NCBI GenBank assembly: GCA_947623205.1
Contig: CANQGM010000006.1
Span: forward strand, 60,186-124,185
Reading direction: 5' to 3'
Source of the DNA: an uncultured Clostridia bacterium
Lineage (GTDB): Bacteria > Bacillota > Clostridia > Oscillospirales > Acutalibacteraceae
DNA: 64,000 bases
This document shows positions 52,889 to 63,200 of the stretch, one piece after another. How positions within the stretch are numbered: position 1 is the first letter of the stretch; every line of letters starts with the position of its first letter. Under the pieces are notes generated by a model. It worked only from the letters and a program-made list of their open reading frames with translations. It did no database searches and was not told the DNA's origin. Made by a program: the position numbers and the translations under genes.

Positions 52889-53933
52889 TTTTAATGTAAA
52901 AGATGCAGCTCTGGCGCTTGCTGCAAGTAAATTTGCGGCTGTGCTGCGCGCGGGCGTTTTGCTTCCGGACGCGATAGAGATTATTGCTGCGGAAACAACC
53001 GATAGGCGCATGAAGTGCATACTGACCGCTTCTGCCCACCGCCTTTCAGAGGGATATACATTCGCACAGGCGCTTGCGTCACACCGCGGAATACCGGAGT
53101 TATTTATTGAAGCGGTGCGCATCGGAGAAGAAAATGGGCGGCTTACCAAAACCTTTGACTATCTGAACACCTATTACAGCGGCAGAAACAACGTGAAGAA
53201 AAAGCTTCATGCCGCGGCGCGGTATCCTGAGTTTCTCGCATGTTTATCTGTTGTTACGGTATGGATTGTTATTGCATGTCTTGTGCCTGTAATGAAGTCA
53301 GTTTTTACAGTGGCCGGTACGCAGATGCCAACGCCGATGAATATGTTAATGGCAGTTTCGCAATTTCTATTGTCAAACTGGTGGTGTGCCGCAATTATTA
53401 TAATAGTGGCCATTATTATATGGCGGATTCTAATGCGGACTCGTCGGGGAGTAATGATAATATCAAAATTAAAGCTGCATCTGCCCATTGTAGGTAAAAT
53501 TTCACGACTGGTTGCCGCCGGACAGTTCGCGCATACAGTAGCAATGCTTACTTCGGCAAGTCTTACTCTGCCTGAGGTAATGAGTATAGCCGGACGTGTG
53601 ATTGATAACCGCGCTGTCGGTGAGACAATAACACTTGCAGCGCATTCAATAGAGTCTGGCGAATGTATCGGATGTGTATTATGCAGCAATAAATATCTTC
53701 CCCGTATGATATGCGAAATGGTAACGGTTGGCGAGGAGACGGGCACTCTTGAAACATCAATGTTTATAGCGGGCGATTACTGTAATGCGGAAGCTATGGC
53801 AAGATCCGACAGCGTGCTGGCAATGCTTGAACCGACGCTTACCGTCATAACGGGACTATTTGTTGCATTCATCGTGATTTCGATATATGTCTCGATATTC
53901 TCAATGTATGACGCTATAAGACTTTTGATATAG
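52869..53933 (+). CDS. pilC: Pilus assembly inner-membrane platform protein (PilC/GspF family)
   Basis: PilC/GspF is the membrane platform that the ATPase rotates to insert pilins. The 354-residue protein has two T2SSF repeats (about 20-140 and 220-345). Each starts with a soluble helical bundle (AASKFAAVLRAGVLLPDAIE and AAGQFAHTVAMLTSASLTLP) and ends in membrane helices (about 135-160, 185-205 and 325-350). The ATG at 52869 follows GGAGGCGG and overlaps pilB by 20 nt, showing translational coupling. Confidence 0.92.
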   Translation: MCSIFFNFNVKDAALALAASKFAAVLRAGVLLPDAIEIIAAETTDRRMKCILTASAHRLSEGYTFAQALASHRGIPELFIEAVRIGEENGRLTKTFDYLNTYYSGRNNVKKKLHAAARYPEFLACLSVVTVWIVIACLVPVMKSVFTVAGTQMPTPMNMLMAVSQFLLSNWWCAAIIIIVAIIIWRILMRTRRGVMIISKLKLHLPIVGKISRLVAAGQFAHTVAMLTSASLTLPEVMSIAGRVIDNRAVGETITLAAHSIESGECIGCVLCSNKYLPRMICEMVTVGEETGTLETSMFIAGDYCNAEAMARSDSVLAMLEPTLTVITGLFVAFIVISIYVSIFSMYDAIRLLI

Positions 53934-53969
53934 CGGTATCAATAAATAAAGCAAGAAGAAGGGGAAAAG

Positions 53970-54395
53970 ATGAAAAAAACAAAAAGCAAAAAAGGCTTTA
54001 CACTGGCGGAACTGCTCATTGTTATAGCAATCATCGCTACCCTTATCGCAATAGCGATACCAACCTTTTCAGCGCAACTCGAAGGAGCGAGGATGGCGGT
54101 TGATATGTCAAACGCTCGCGCCGCTTCATCGCTGGCGTATTCTGAATATATGCTGTACCACAGTAATATTAAGGAACGCGGGCCAATCACTTATACGTTT
54201 GCCACTGATGACGATTCAAATCTATTCATTATGTCTCACAGCGATGAGGATGGGAGTATCAATGATAATAATGACGGGACCGGAGGCACAGAAATAGAAG
54301 CAAAATCCGATCATCTCGGAGAAATGAAGCTGGAGATTGTTATTGACGACGGCAAAGTAACGAAGAACACATGGTTATCGGCGCTCAAGAAATAG
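53970..54395 (+). CDS. pilA: Major type IV prepilin/pseudopilin
   Basis: A 141-residue class III-signal prepilin. A short basic leader ends KKG, then FTLAELLIVIAIIATLIAIAIP, with cleavage after the glycine and the conserved Glu at +5. A globular domain of about 105 residues follows, rich in Asp/Asn/Gly at about 85-110, which may be a loop exposed on the fibre. AGAAGGGG precedes the ATG. As the first and best-conserved pilin of the operon it is likely the main subunit. Confidence 0.93.
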   Translation: MKKTKSKKGFTLAELLIVIAIIATLIAIAIPTFSAQLEGARMAVDMSNARAASSLAYSEYMLYHSNIKERGPITYTFATDDDSNLFIMSHSDEDGSINDNNDGTGGTEIEAKSDHLGEMKLEIVIDDGKVTKNTWLSALKK

Positions 54396-55012
54396 CTACA
54401 GCTATCATTCCAGCGTTCTGCATCGGTACAGCCGCCGGAGTTGTAATAACGAAGAAATGCAGGCTTAACCGCAGATGTGCCACCGCAATTATATACGGCA
54501 TCGAGTACGCATTTGCGGCGGCACGATTCGGTATAACATGGCATTGTGTACACATTTGTATACTATTTACACTGCTTAGCGCAGCGGCGTTTTATGACCT
54601 CGACACAATGGAAATACCCGACATGATTCATGTCGCTGCAGCATGCGTGTTTATGGTATTTTTGCCGCTGGAGGGAAATGTCATAAGCACATTCATTCGC
54701 GGTATGACCGGTGCACTCACAGTCGGCGGCGCAATACTGCTTTTGTCATGGTGCGCGGAACGCGTGACTGGGCATGAAGCTCTGGGAGGCGGCGATATCA
54801 AGCTGTTTGCGGTGCTGGGACTGCACTTCGGCGCAATAGGCGGAGCTTTTGCGGTGATAGTGTCATGTTTGGCTGGTCTTTTCATTTGCGGATTGATGCG
54901 TATAGGAAAAGGAACACCTTTCCCGTTTGCCCCGTCAATAGCGTTTGGAGCATTTGTAACGGCGATAGCAGGCGAAGAATTGATAAATCTCTATATACGT
55001 GCGTTCAGATAG
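54371..55012 (+). CDS. pilD: Prepilin peptidase (A24 family, no methylase domain)
   Basis: It cleaves the prepilins of this operon at the membrane. The 213-residue protein has about six membrane helices. The aspartyl catalytic pair is in FYDLDTMEIPD and the GxGD-type GGGDIKLF; PFAPSIAFGAF follows. The N-terminal cytoplasmic N-methyltransferase domain with its CxxC pairs, present in PilD/ComC, is missing, so this is the short form. It overlaps pilA by 25 nt; the SD is weak. Confidence 0.88.
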   Translation: MVIGAQEIATAIIPAFCIGTAAGVVITKKCRLNRRCATAIIYGIEYAFAAARFGITWHCVHICILFTLLSAAAFYDLDTMEIPDMIHVAAACVFMVFLPLEGNVISTFIRGMTGALTVGGAILLLSWCAERVTGHEALGGGDIKLFAVLGLHFGAIGGAFAVIVSCLAGLFICGLMRIGKGTPFPFAPSIAFGAFVTAIAGEELINLYIRAFR

Positions 55013-55021
55013 GAGGAAGGT

Positions 55022-55477
55022 ATGAAAAAACTATTCAATCGCCGCGGAGCGTCATTAGCATCGGCGCTGATCTTGTTTATGATATGTGTTGCCGCGTCGT
55101 TGATCATGATAACAAACGCGGTAATGTCCACATCTCTTGAAGCGTCGGTCCGCGAAGTTGAGCTGCAATACGCATCCGCATCATCGGCGGCTCGGATAAT
55201 TCGAGACTCTATGACCGATTTAACAAATGTAAATGTACTGACAATGTCCTGCTTACAATCTGCAGGGAGTGCGGAAGATGACCTGACAATTATAATAGAA
55301 GCTGACGGTATGCCGCCTGCCGTTTGCATAGTCGCCTTCGATGATGATCTTAATCTTACAGCAACAGCCGAGGCAGGATCGTTCCTGCTTCGACTGACGA
55401 TACCGGCAGATGTACCCGGAGTGCTCGGATGGAGTAAGGAAAACGCACTTATTGAGCGTATAGAAAGGCAGGAATAG
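55022..55477 (+). CDS. Minor pilin-like protein 1
   Basis: A 151-residue protein with an N-terminal RRGASLASALILFMICVAAS helix after a short basic leader. It is like minor pilins of the PilX/GspK-like kind, where Gly is followed by a small residue and the usual Glu +5 is absent. An extracellular domain of about 115 residues follows. AGGAGG precedes the ATG. Operon position supports a minor or tip subunit. Confidence 0.75.
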   Translation: MKKLFNRRGASLASALILFMICVAASLIMITNAVMSTSLEASVREVELQYASASSAARIIRDSMTDLTNVNVLTMSCLQSAGSAEDDLTIIIEADGMPPAVCIVAFDDDLNLTATAEAGSFLLRLTIPADVPGVLGWSKENALIERIERQE

Positions 55478-55481
55478 AAAA

Positions 55482-55730
55482 ATGATTAGGAAACTTATTT
55501 CCAAGCGTGGCGAAACGCTTGCCGAAGTCCTCTTGTCTGTGGTGATAACGATGCTGGCGCTCTTGATGCTGTCAGCCACACTTTGCGTATTTGCGCTGCC
55601 TCAAGATGATAAAGTGTCCGAACCGTCCAGCGGCGTTGTCAGTATGACGCTTGTACTGGGCTACTCGTCAATAGAGGCAGACATTGACGTCATATATAAC
55701 GAAGAAGGCTACTCGTATGCACCATATTAA
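55482..55730 (+). CDS. Minor pseudopilin-like protein 2 (very short)
   Basis: An 82-residue protein: basic leader, KRG, then ETLAEVLLSVVITMLALLML, a prepilin-type helix with the Glu +5, and only about 45 residues of exterior domain. It is much shorter than usual pilins. It could be an initiator subunit, or its C-terminus may have been lost; no downstream continuation in another frame was noticed. Confidence 0.72.
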   Translation: MIRKLISKRGETLAEVLLSVVITMLALLMLSATLCVFALPQDDKVSEPSSGVVSMTLVLGYSSIEADIDVIYNEEGYSYAPY

Positions 55731-56097
55731 ATCGAGACGCGGCTTTACAATTGCGGAAATTCTCATTGCCGTCTCAATTGCGGCGATAGTAATGGTTACA
55801 TGTGTATTCGGCATATCATCAGCGATTTATACAATCCGTGCAGTGGTGGAAAAATCAACCGCTGACGCGCTCGCAGAAGCAGAAGCGCAGTATATCAAAA
55901 ACGAGATACGCTTCGCACATGACCCTGATGCTGTTATAGAATCGTTATCCGGACATGATGCATCTCTCAATGACATGTCCGTGAGCGGACTGATATTCGA
56001 GACAGATCCAAGCGGAGCGGTCACTTTTCGCTTTGCCATTGGAGAACATGAATATGAGTATATGGTGATTCCATTAAATAAGGAATTTATTCAGTAG
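55717..56097 (+). CDS. Minor pilin-like protein 3
   Basis: A 126-residue prepilin-like protein. The leader ends SRRG, then FTIAEILIAVSIAAIVMVTC, with Glu +5 present. A beta-rich domain of about 85 residues follows. The ATG at 55717 has GAAGAAGG 8 nt upstream and overlaps the preceding gene by 14 nt; an in-frame start at 55684 is less likely. Last gene of the operon. Confidence 0.78.
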   Translation: MHHIKSRRGFTIAEILIAVSIAAIVMVTCVFGISSAIYTIRAVVEKSTADALAEAEAQYIKNEIRFAHDPDAVIESLSGHDASLNDMSVSGLIFETDPSGAVTFRFAIGEHEYEYMVIPLNKEFIQ

Positions 56098-56327
56098 TAT
56101 TGAAACTCCTATTGCGATCTGAACCCATTATGGTTAGACTGCAATAGGCGTATCGTCCTTAGGTTCGACCGAGTCTACCTGGAGTGACAGACAAGCTTCG
56201 TAGACTTGCCACGCGTGGGCTCAAATCCCTACAGTAAATTGTTGAAAGAAAACATCCTGCTGCATTGTGTGGGTTCAAGTCTACACACCTAAATGCCGAA
56301 AATATCTTTTTTATAGTCCTTAAACAA
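56098..56327. other. Intergenic region with tRNA T-arm-like fragments
   Basis: No ORF. It contains three short segments resembling tRNA T arms: TTAGGTTCGACCGAGTC (about 56159), GTGGGCTCAAATCCCTAC (about 56215-56232) and GTGTGGGTTCAAGTCTACAC (about 56267-56286). The last shares the 11 bp GGGTTCAAGTC with 51319-51329, on the other side of the pilus operon. No full cloverleaf could be drawn by eye. Confidence 0.5.
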
Positions 56328-56362
56328 AAGACCGGCACTCACGCGAGTGCCGGTCTTTTCTT
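56328..56362. terminator. Strong bidirectional terminator downstream of the pilus operon
   Basis: AAAGACCGGCACTC and GAGTGCCGGTCTTT form a 14-bp stem around ACGC with U runs on both strands. Confidence 0.92.
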
Positions 56363-56399
56363 TTATCCGCTTTCAGAAGATCTCTTATCCCATCGAATT

Positions 56400-56575
56400 G
56401 GACTATAGTCAATAAAGTGAAAAAAATGGTGGAAAAAATAAAAAAATTGAAGCTCAGCTTGATTAGGTGATAAACCGTTGTTATGAGAATGAGGTCTAAC
56501 AGAGTTGTAGAAGCCGTTGATATATTCAAAGAGGCAAAGGTTTAATTCGTTAAAAGAAGAATATGAACGCCTGTT
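56400..56575 (-). mobile_element. IS3-family transposase remnant (C-terminal end)
   Basis: The minus strand encodes RRSYSSFNELNLCLFEYING followed by FYNSVRPHSHNNGLSPNQAE. This is the C-terminal tail of IS3-family OrfB transposases (F-x-Y-I..FYN..R-H-S..LSP). The DDE catalytic core is absent and the sequence runs directly into an unrelated plus-strand gene remnant, so only the 3' end of the element remains. Its ends and target duplication could not be defined. Confidence 0.75.
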
Positions 56576-57066
56576 AGTTTCTTCTTTTTTCAAGTACTTG
56601 AAAAAGTGGATTAAGGATATCATAAACTTGGATTTGGAAGACAACTCAACTATCAAAGAGTCGGGATCTATACTACCTACCCAGCTTTTTGAGGACGTTT
56701 CGCATAACATTCCGCTACTATGCAAACAGATTAATGCAAGCTATGAGAACAATCTTTACGATTGCACAGCTGTTATGATGCGACGTCTTTACTTGTATTA
56801 GCTTATCAAAATCATGACATTGAATCTGATATTCAGAAAAGAGCGGTTGGCTCTTTACACTCGACAAAATAATTAAAAATGCTGCGCAAAAAAACATTCT
56901 GGCATTATCAGCAAATACAAAACAGGATATGTCATTGTTTAAAAACATTGGTAATTTTTCCGCACACAAAATATGGTATAACTCTACGAAGCAGGATATA
57001 GCACCACATATTCTGAAATATAGTGTTATAATAGATAAGTTAATGTATAAAGCTGGAGTAAAATGA
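56576..57066 (+). pseudogene. Frameshifted remnant of a DUF4145/HEPN-like gene
   Basis: The plus strand encodes, in three successive frames, FFKYLKKWIKDIINLDLEDN...CKQINASYENNLYDCTAVMM (to about 56785), then LLVLAYQNHDIESDIQK (frame shifted near 56788), then KIIKNAAQKNILALSANTKQ...FKNIGNFSAHKIWYN (shifted again near 56865), ending at TGA 57064-57066. The pattern resembles DUF4145-type HEPN proteins. The 5' end abuts the IS3 remnant, so insertion plus two frameshifts have destroyed the gene. Confidence 0.65.
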
Positions 57067-57072
57067 ACAAGC

Positions 57073-57114
57073 AAAAGACCACGTCAACGGATTATTCACC
57101 GTTAATGTGGTCTT
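57073..57114. terminator. Long terminator hairpin at the 3' end of the adhesin gene
   Basis: AAAGACCAC...CAACGG pairs with CCGTT...GTGGTCTTT in a long interrupted stem around ATTATTCA, with U residues on both strands. It lies between the decayed plus-strand gene and the minus-strand adhesin. Confidence 0.75.
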
Positions 57115-57178
57115 TCGTTTTTGTCCCGCTTGAAAGTTGTCAGCTTGAATTTACTCGTTCATTTGCAAATCTCTACGT

Positions 57179-57210
57179 TGAACCTCCAAAGGGGTGGTTT
57201 TTATTTTTTC
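57179..57210 (+). terminator. Small plus-strand hairpin with U run
   Basis: AACCTCC and GGGGTGGTT form an imperfect stem around AAA, followed by TTTATTTTTT. It would stop plus-strand transcription from entering the adhesin antisense. Confidence 0.55.
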
Positions 57211-57216
57211 AATTCA

Positions 57217-60200
57217 TTATCTTGTGTATTTGTTAAATAATTTTTTTCTGTTAAGTACAATATATGCGGTCGCACAGGCAATCAGCAAAGCTCCTATAAT
57301 GCAGAAAATCAAGATTCCCATACCGCCTGCCTCCGGCAGAAATACCGCGGGAACATTCACAAAGGTCATGGCAGCTTCTGCTTTTTCTATCTTTCCGGAT
57401 GCGATTTTGCCATGAACGCTTACGTTGCCGGACGTTTCAATGTCCTTCAGGGTGTAACCGTTGCGATTTGTTTCATCTACGGTATATGTCGTGTCAAGCG
57501 GAATGCCATTGATAACGACCTTTTCGCCGTGCTTCAGGGTAAATCCTACCTCGAGCTTCGTAACCCGTTCGTCGGCTTTTGTTTCTTTCCAACCCGGATC
57601 AGCTATTGATTCCTGAGTTTCCGTTCCGTCCGCAGCTTTTGTGACCTTAGTCATCGTAAGCTCGGCTTTGTCCAGCGACTCGCCTTCCTTTGCCGTAAGC
57701 GTTACAGTAAAGCCGAACTCCTTCTCCGTGTTCGGGTCGTTGTCCAGAATTTCCTTCTCCACGGAGAGGATGCCGGAAGGAAGCTGATTGATAAAGTCGG
57801 CTCTGTTTTGGGACTCTGCCGGCGCAACTACCTCAGAATTTTGCTCTATCGTGCCGGTCTGCGTATAATAATCTCCTGTCTGCGTAAGATCTTTAGGATC
57901 AACAACGGGATATTTATCATCCTTTGTCTCTGTAACGGTGTAGTCCGTGCCTGCAATAAGCCCGTAAAGCACCACAGCTTCTTTTGCCTTAAGTTTGATT
58001 GTTGCGGTGTACGCGTCTTCTCCATCGGCTTTATTCAGCTGCAAAGTATTTAGAGCATTGATTTTATCGTAGCTGTTGCGGTCAGGCGCTTTCGACAGGT
58101 CGCTGATATTGCCTTTCCAGTAATGCAATGTATCAGACGCGGTTATTTTGCCGTTTTCGGGCGATGTTAATTTTAGTGTAAATATAAATTCTTTGTCAGG
58201 CGGAACGGCGACCTCTTTGCCGCTCATATCCACCATATTTTTGGTGATAACCAAAACGTCGGGCTCAACGGTGTTGACGTAGTTTGCGGACTCCTCATAG
58301 GTACCGGTGTTACCGAACACGGAGTACACGCCTGTATAATTGGTGTTGGACTTCGTATCAGTCATGGGGGTTTCCGCGTAATTCTGATCCTCGCCTTCAA
58401 CGCCGAAGTGAACCGTTGGGCTGACGAGGTAACGTCCTATGTTCCTGATATATCCAGAGCCTTCGCCCTCATAATGCTTGTCGACAAGCTCACCGTCTTT
58501 GAACATATAGTGGCGAACAGTACCGTCGCCCATGTCCATGTCACAACCGCCCTTTTCAATGGAATAACAGCTCGGGTTATCCTGCACAATATGTGTGCCT
58601 CTATTCACGTTTGTATTGTTTTCCCAATGCCAGAACGTTGATGTTCCATTCTTTCCGTCATTAAGGAATCCTGCCGGCTGATGGTGGTTGTCGCCGTTAG
58701 CGTTTTCATCCATTGTGGCATAATATTCCCACATGACGGCGTTAGTGTGATGGAAAGGCTCTTCATGGCAAAATTGCTCATTGTTTTTTTCGCCTTTTTG
58801 GCTTATCGCCCACATCAAGCCATTTTCAGGCTTATCTTTCTCATATTGAGACGGATATACAAAACTGCCATCTGCTTTTGTGCCGCCGTACCAACCATAA
58901 GTTGAAGTATCAGAGTAATAAACGGGTATGCTCTGTTTTCCCGGGCGGTAGGTACTTATGGAGCCTACCTGCTGGTTATGGCTAACTTCCTTCAAGGTGT
59001 AGCCCGCCGCCAGCTGCTTACTTGTCAGCTTTTCGGTGACGCGGTACACGGTGCCGGAGGATATGCCGCCAAACAGCAGCGCCTGCCCGTGTTTCAACGT
59101 AAATTCGGCAGTGTGTTTCGCGATTTCATCGTTATTCAAATTTGCGAAGTAATCCGCGCGGTCTGCTTTGGGGATGATTCCGTCGTAGAGATTATCCTCG
59201 TTAAGTTCCTTTCCGACTTCACCGTCGCCGTCTTCGTTCGCGTTTTTGCCGAATGTTAACTGTTTCGTCCAATAGGAGCTCATTGTGCGGTAGGGCGTTT
59301 CAATTGAAATCTCGGTCGTTTCAGAAACATTCGGGTCAATGGACAGCAGTTCAAAATTATTGTGAGAAATGCCGCCATAATTTTCGGCATTAAAATCATC
59401 TTGAGCAGCATCAAGTTTGTTACCGTCTGCCAGTACCCATTTATTGTTATAGTCATCTTCGGACACAAGCCAAACGGTTGATGCATAGAAAGTGCCTTTT
59501 TCGCCCTGTTTACCATCCCAAGTTACGTCATTTGTACCTACCGTGCCGTTATCATCCACAGAGTTATTATGATAAACACGGAAACTCGTATCGGTTGTAC
59601 CGACTTTTTCAGCAGTATCTCTGTTTCTGCCTATGAAGACATAGTACCGATCGCCGTTATACGGTTCATTTGTATCATCGGCATAGACATAACCGCCGTC
59701 TTGGGCGACAATGCGTCGTTTGCCGGATTCGTCCACCATAGCCTTTGAGCCGTCGGCGGTTTGCAGGAACAGCTGAGAGTCAAGCTCCAAATCAATATAG
59801 TGGAACTGCCGCTGCCAGCTTTTTTGGAGTTCATTCCACTGCACCACAACGGCGTCCGTTGTGCCTTCCGCTCCGTTGATAAAGACTTGGAAGTTGAACA
59901 CTTCTTTATTTAAGGCATCGTTTGCCATATCAAACCCTTCGGGCGGCTCGACCAGCTTTGTGACAAGCAGGGTCGTGTCCATAACGCGCAGGCGACCGTT
60001 GTTGCCCAAATAGACGTTCACCTTGATATCGGAATGTTCGATATTTGAGGTTTGGCCGATAGTGGGCACATAGTAGTTATTTGCCGTGCGGGTGACGTTT
60101 TGAGCATAATAGCCCCAATTCAGCGAGGCAGCGGTGTCAACACCTTTATATCTTTCATCGACATACTTTTTAATTGTTTCTTGTTCTTGTGGGGTCGAAT

Positions 60201-63200
60201 AGGCTCCGCCTTTTTCCTGCACGTTTTGCGCCAGGTCGCCCACACGCAGACCGCCGGGCTTTGCGCAAACAACCCACTCGCCGCTATTCAATGTAATTTC
60301 CCATGCATCATTCTTTGTCTTAGTACTACTTGGGCAGCCATTGCTTTGCTCGGGGATTCCATGCTCGCTCTTATTGCAACCCGAATAATATCCCGTAGCC
60401 GAGTCAATAGGCGCGCCGATAAACTGTTTGCCGCGCGTCGGATCGGGATTTCCTGCTTCGTTCGTCTCGGAATATGACAGGTAGGGATAATCCTGCGTAT
60501 TTCTTCCGCTGACATCGTGCCAGCAGAGCATATCGCCGTTGGTGATGCCGCGGGCGCTGTAGGCCGAGCCGAACTCGCTGCCCTTGCGGGTGATAAGGTA
60601 CTGCGTCCATGTGGCATTGTTAGTGTCTTTATCGAGCGAATAATATTCAATCGGCAGGAAGTAGTAGCTGTTGGAAGAGAACGGGTCTTTAATTTCCGTT
60701 CCCTCGCCGGGCTTTGTTACGTCGGTAAGACGGTGATTTTTCAGCAAAATCATATCGCCGTTTTGGACTTTATCTTTAGAAATACCCTTACTTTGAAGAG
60801 CATCCCAAATTGACTTTTGACGCTGTTCGTCAGTTCCTTGCGAACCCGAATCCGCCTCTAAATCCTGTGCGATAAGTTCTCCGCCGAATGAGGTAGCGTC
60901 AAAGGTTTGTGCATCAGCGCCTTCGCCAACGTCCTCACCAATTACAACACGCCGCCATTTATCTTCCGTCTTAACATAGGTGTACGCTGTGCTGTAAATT
61001 GGCAGCGCCTTTTCAAAAGAATAGTATCGGTTGCTGGAGGCGGGTGAGAACGAGGTCACAGGGTCGCCGTAGGAATAGTCGGTATTGGTAGTTGCATATT
61101 CGCCGTAACGGTTCAGCGGGTTGTACCAATTCGAGAAAAATTCCAATTCCCCTTGGCTAACATTGCGCGCTGTTGCCCAATCGGCGTTTTTCGCCTTGTT
61201 TTGCTCAATATACTCCGGACTTATCGCTCCGGCGATGTTAATGCGGTTGGAGTTTTCAATCACGTCGTCGCTGACGCCCACGGTGTAAAATACGCGCAGT
61301 GGGAAGCTGGCCTTATAGCCTTCAGAGTCGCCCGTCAGGTTCGTCGTGTATGTCCAATTGTCATCGTGCCCCTCTTTCGGATCGCCCAAATTGACGGACA
61401 CGGTGCGCAGCGGCAGCATGTTCACCGGAATGTTGACCCACAGAGCCTCGTCAAAGTTGGAGTCGCTCAGCGTGCTGTCGACAGTGGTGTCGTTGTAATC
61501 GCCGCTGTCCTCCACCCAAATGCGCAGGTCAGAGAGGGCGTACACACCGGGGTCATTCAAGTGTTCGCCGTCGGCATTATATGTTTTGCCCTGCAGTGCT
61601 TGCTCTTCCGTCTGGCCGTCTGTGAGATAAGCAGGGTTCATGTGCAGCTTGTTGCGTTCTGCTTGTGTTTTGTCAATGCGGTAGAATGTGTACTCTGTCT
61701 TTCGCTCTTTTGCAAGAGCTTCTTCGGGGTTGTTTATTTCTTTCAGCGTCGGCACAAACTTCGCTGCGGTCTGATAGTTTACGCGGTAAACCCAGCCGTC
61801 ATTCCAAGCTTTCTCGGCATTAGCGCAGCCTGGGGGCAATTGATCCGGACTTCCCGCATATTTCACGTCTTCGTTGCTTGTTTCCGTGGGCGTGCCGTAA
61901 TACCAACCTTCGGGGAGCGGGGAACTGCCTTGCACCAGATTTTGATCATTTTTTATGTACTGATCGTTCCATTGATAGTCGTAGACGGCGGTTTTTGTTA
62001 TGCCGTAAAGCTCGCCGAAAAGGGACAGGTTTTTAACGTCTTTAACATCCATATACTTGCCAACGGGATCCATATATGTAACGGCATCGCCCACGCCAAG
62101 GTCGTTATCGCCGGCAACGGGTGAGAAGATGGGCTTATTGATATTCTCGATCAGGCTTTGGAACGTCCCGGTCAGGTCAGCAGCTCCGATATCAACGAAG
62201 CTGTCGTTGTAATTTATGTTATTGATAACGTCTGCATTTGATACACCTAAATGACCAGCAGGTAGTTTATTATATTTTATATTAACATTTTTATTATCGG
62301 AGTCTGTAAATGATATTGTGGTTCCTTCTGATTTTGTTTTCCAAGTATTAAAGTGATCATATGCGCTTGTTATGCTCTCTTTGTATTTCCAGGTTGTAGG
62401 ATCAGTTGCTATTCCTGCTACAGCTTTAAGATCAGCCGCGCTCTTAAAGAAATCTTTGGGATCGAGTCCGGCATAGATTCGCGGGATCTGATATGCGTCA
62501 ACGTTTTGAGCGTCAACGCTTATGGAATGGATCTGGAAATCAGCCTTCTCGTCTTTCGATTCATCCAGTATTCCCTCGCCTTGAAGAAGTTCAGTATATT
62601 TATTCTGGATCTTTGACTTCATATATGACGCTGTCAAAAGAATATCCAAAATGACAGCGTCGCCGCCTACACCACTTGAGGCCTCAGCACGATATTTTTT
62701 CTTTTGTGCATCATTGTAGCCTGTGGAGCTGGAGTTCAGTTGCTCCGGAACCGTTAGATTATACCATTCGTCTCCATTGCCGCTTGCATCAGCATTTGTT
62801 GCTTTAACCGTATAGTTTGAGCCGCCATCTGTCATGACGAACGCTACCGGAATTCTTGCGATAGTTGTCTTTTCATTAGTCAGTTTAGACGTGTATGTAT
62901 ATGTAACATCATTAATGCCATGAATACTGTTGTAGAGTTCATTGAAACCCTGCCATATTCCGGCTTGCAGGTTAGTATTGAAACCTATCAATTTCAGACT
63001 CGCCTGATTGTTTACCCCATCATTAACAGCATAGTCGTTGCGCGCTCGTCTATCTACTTTATTATTGACTGTTCCGGTTGCATCAGCGTGTACTGTGTAA
63101 GCAGCACTACCGGAAGTATTTCCGAGTGGTCCACCTCCACGTGCAATATAATCACGGAAATTTTCAACCGAAAGATAGACTCCCCATTTCTCACCATTTT

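Noticed and set aside
61153..62124. Plus-strand ORF of 323 codons inside the adhesin gene
   Set aside because: It is antisense to the well-supported adhesin frame, has no SD or recognisable domain, and its Val/Arg/His-rich composition is what the opposite strand of such a gene gives.
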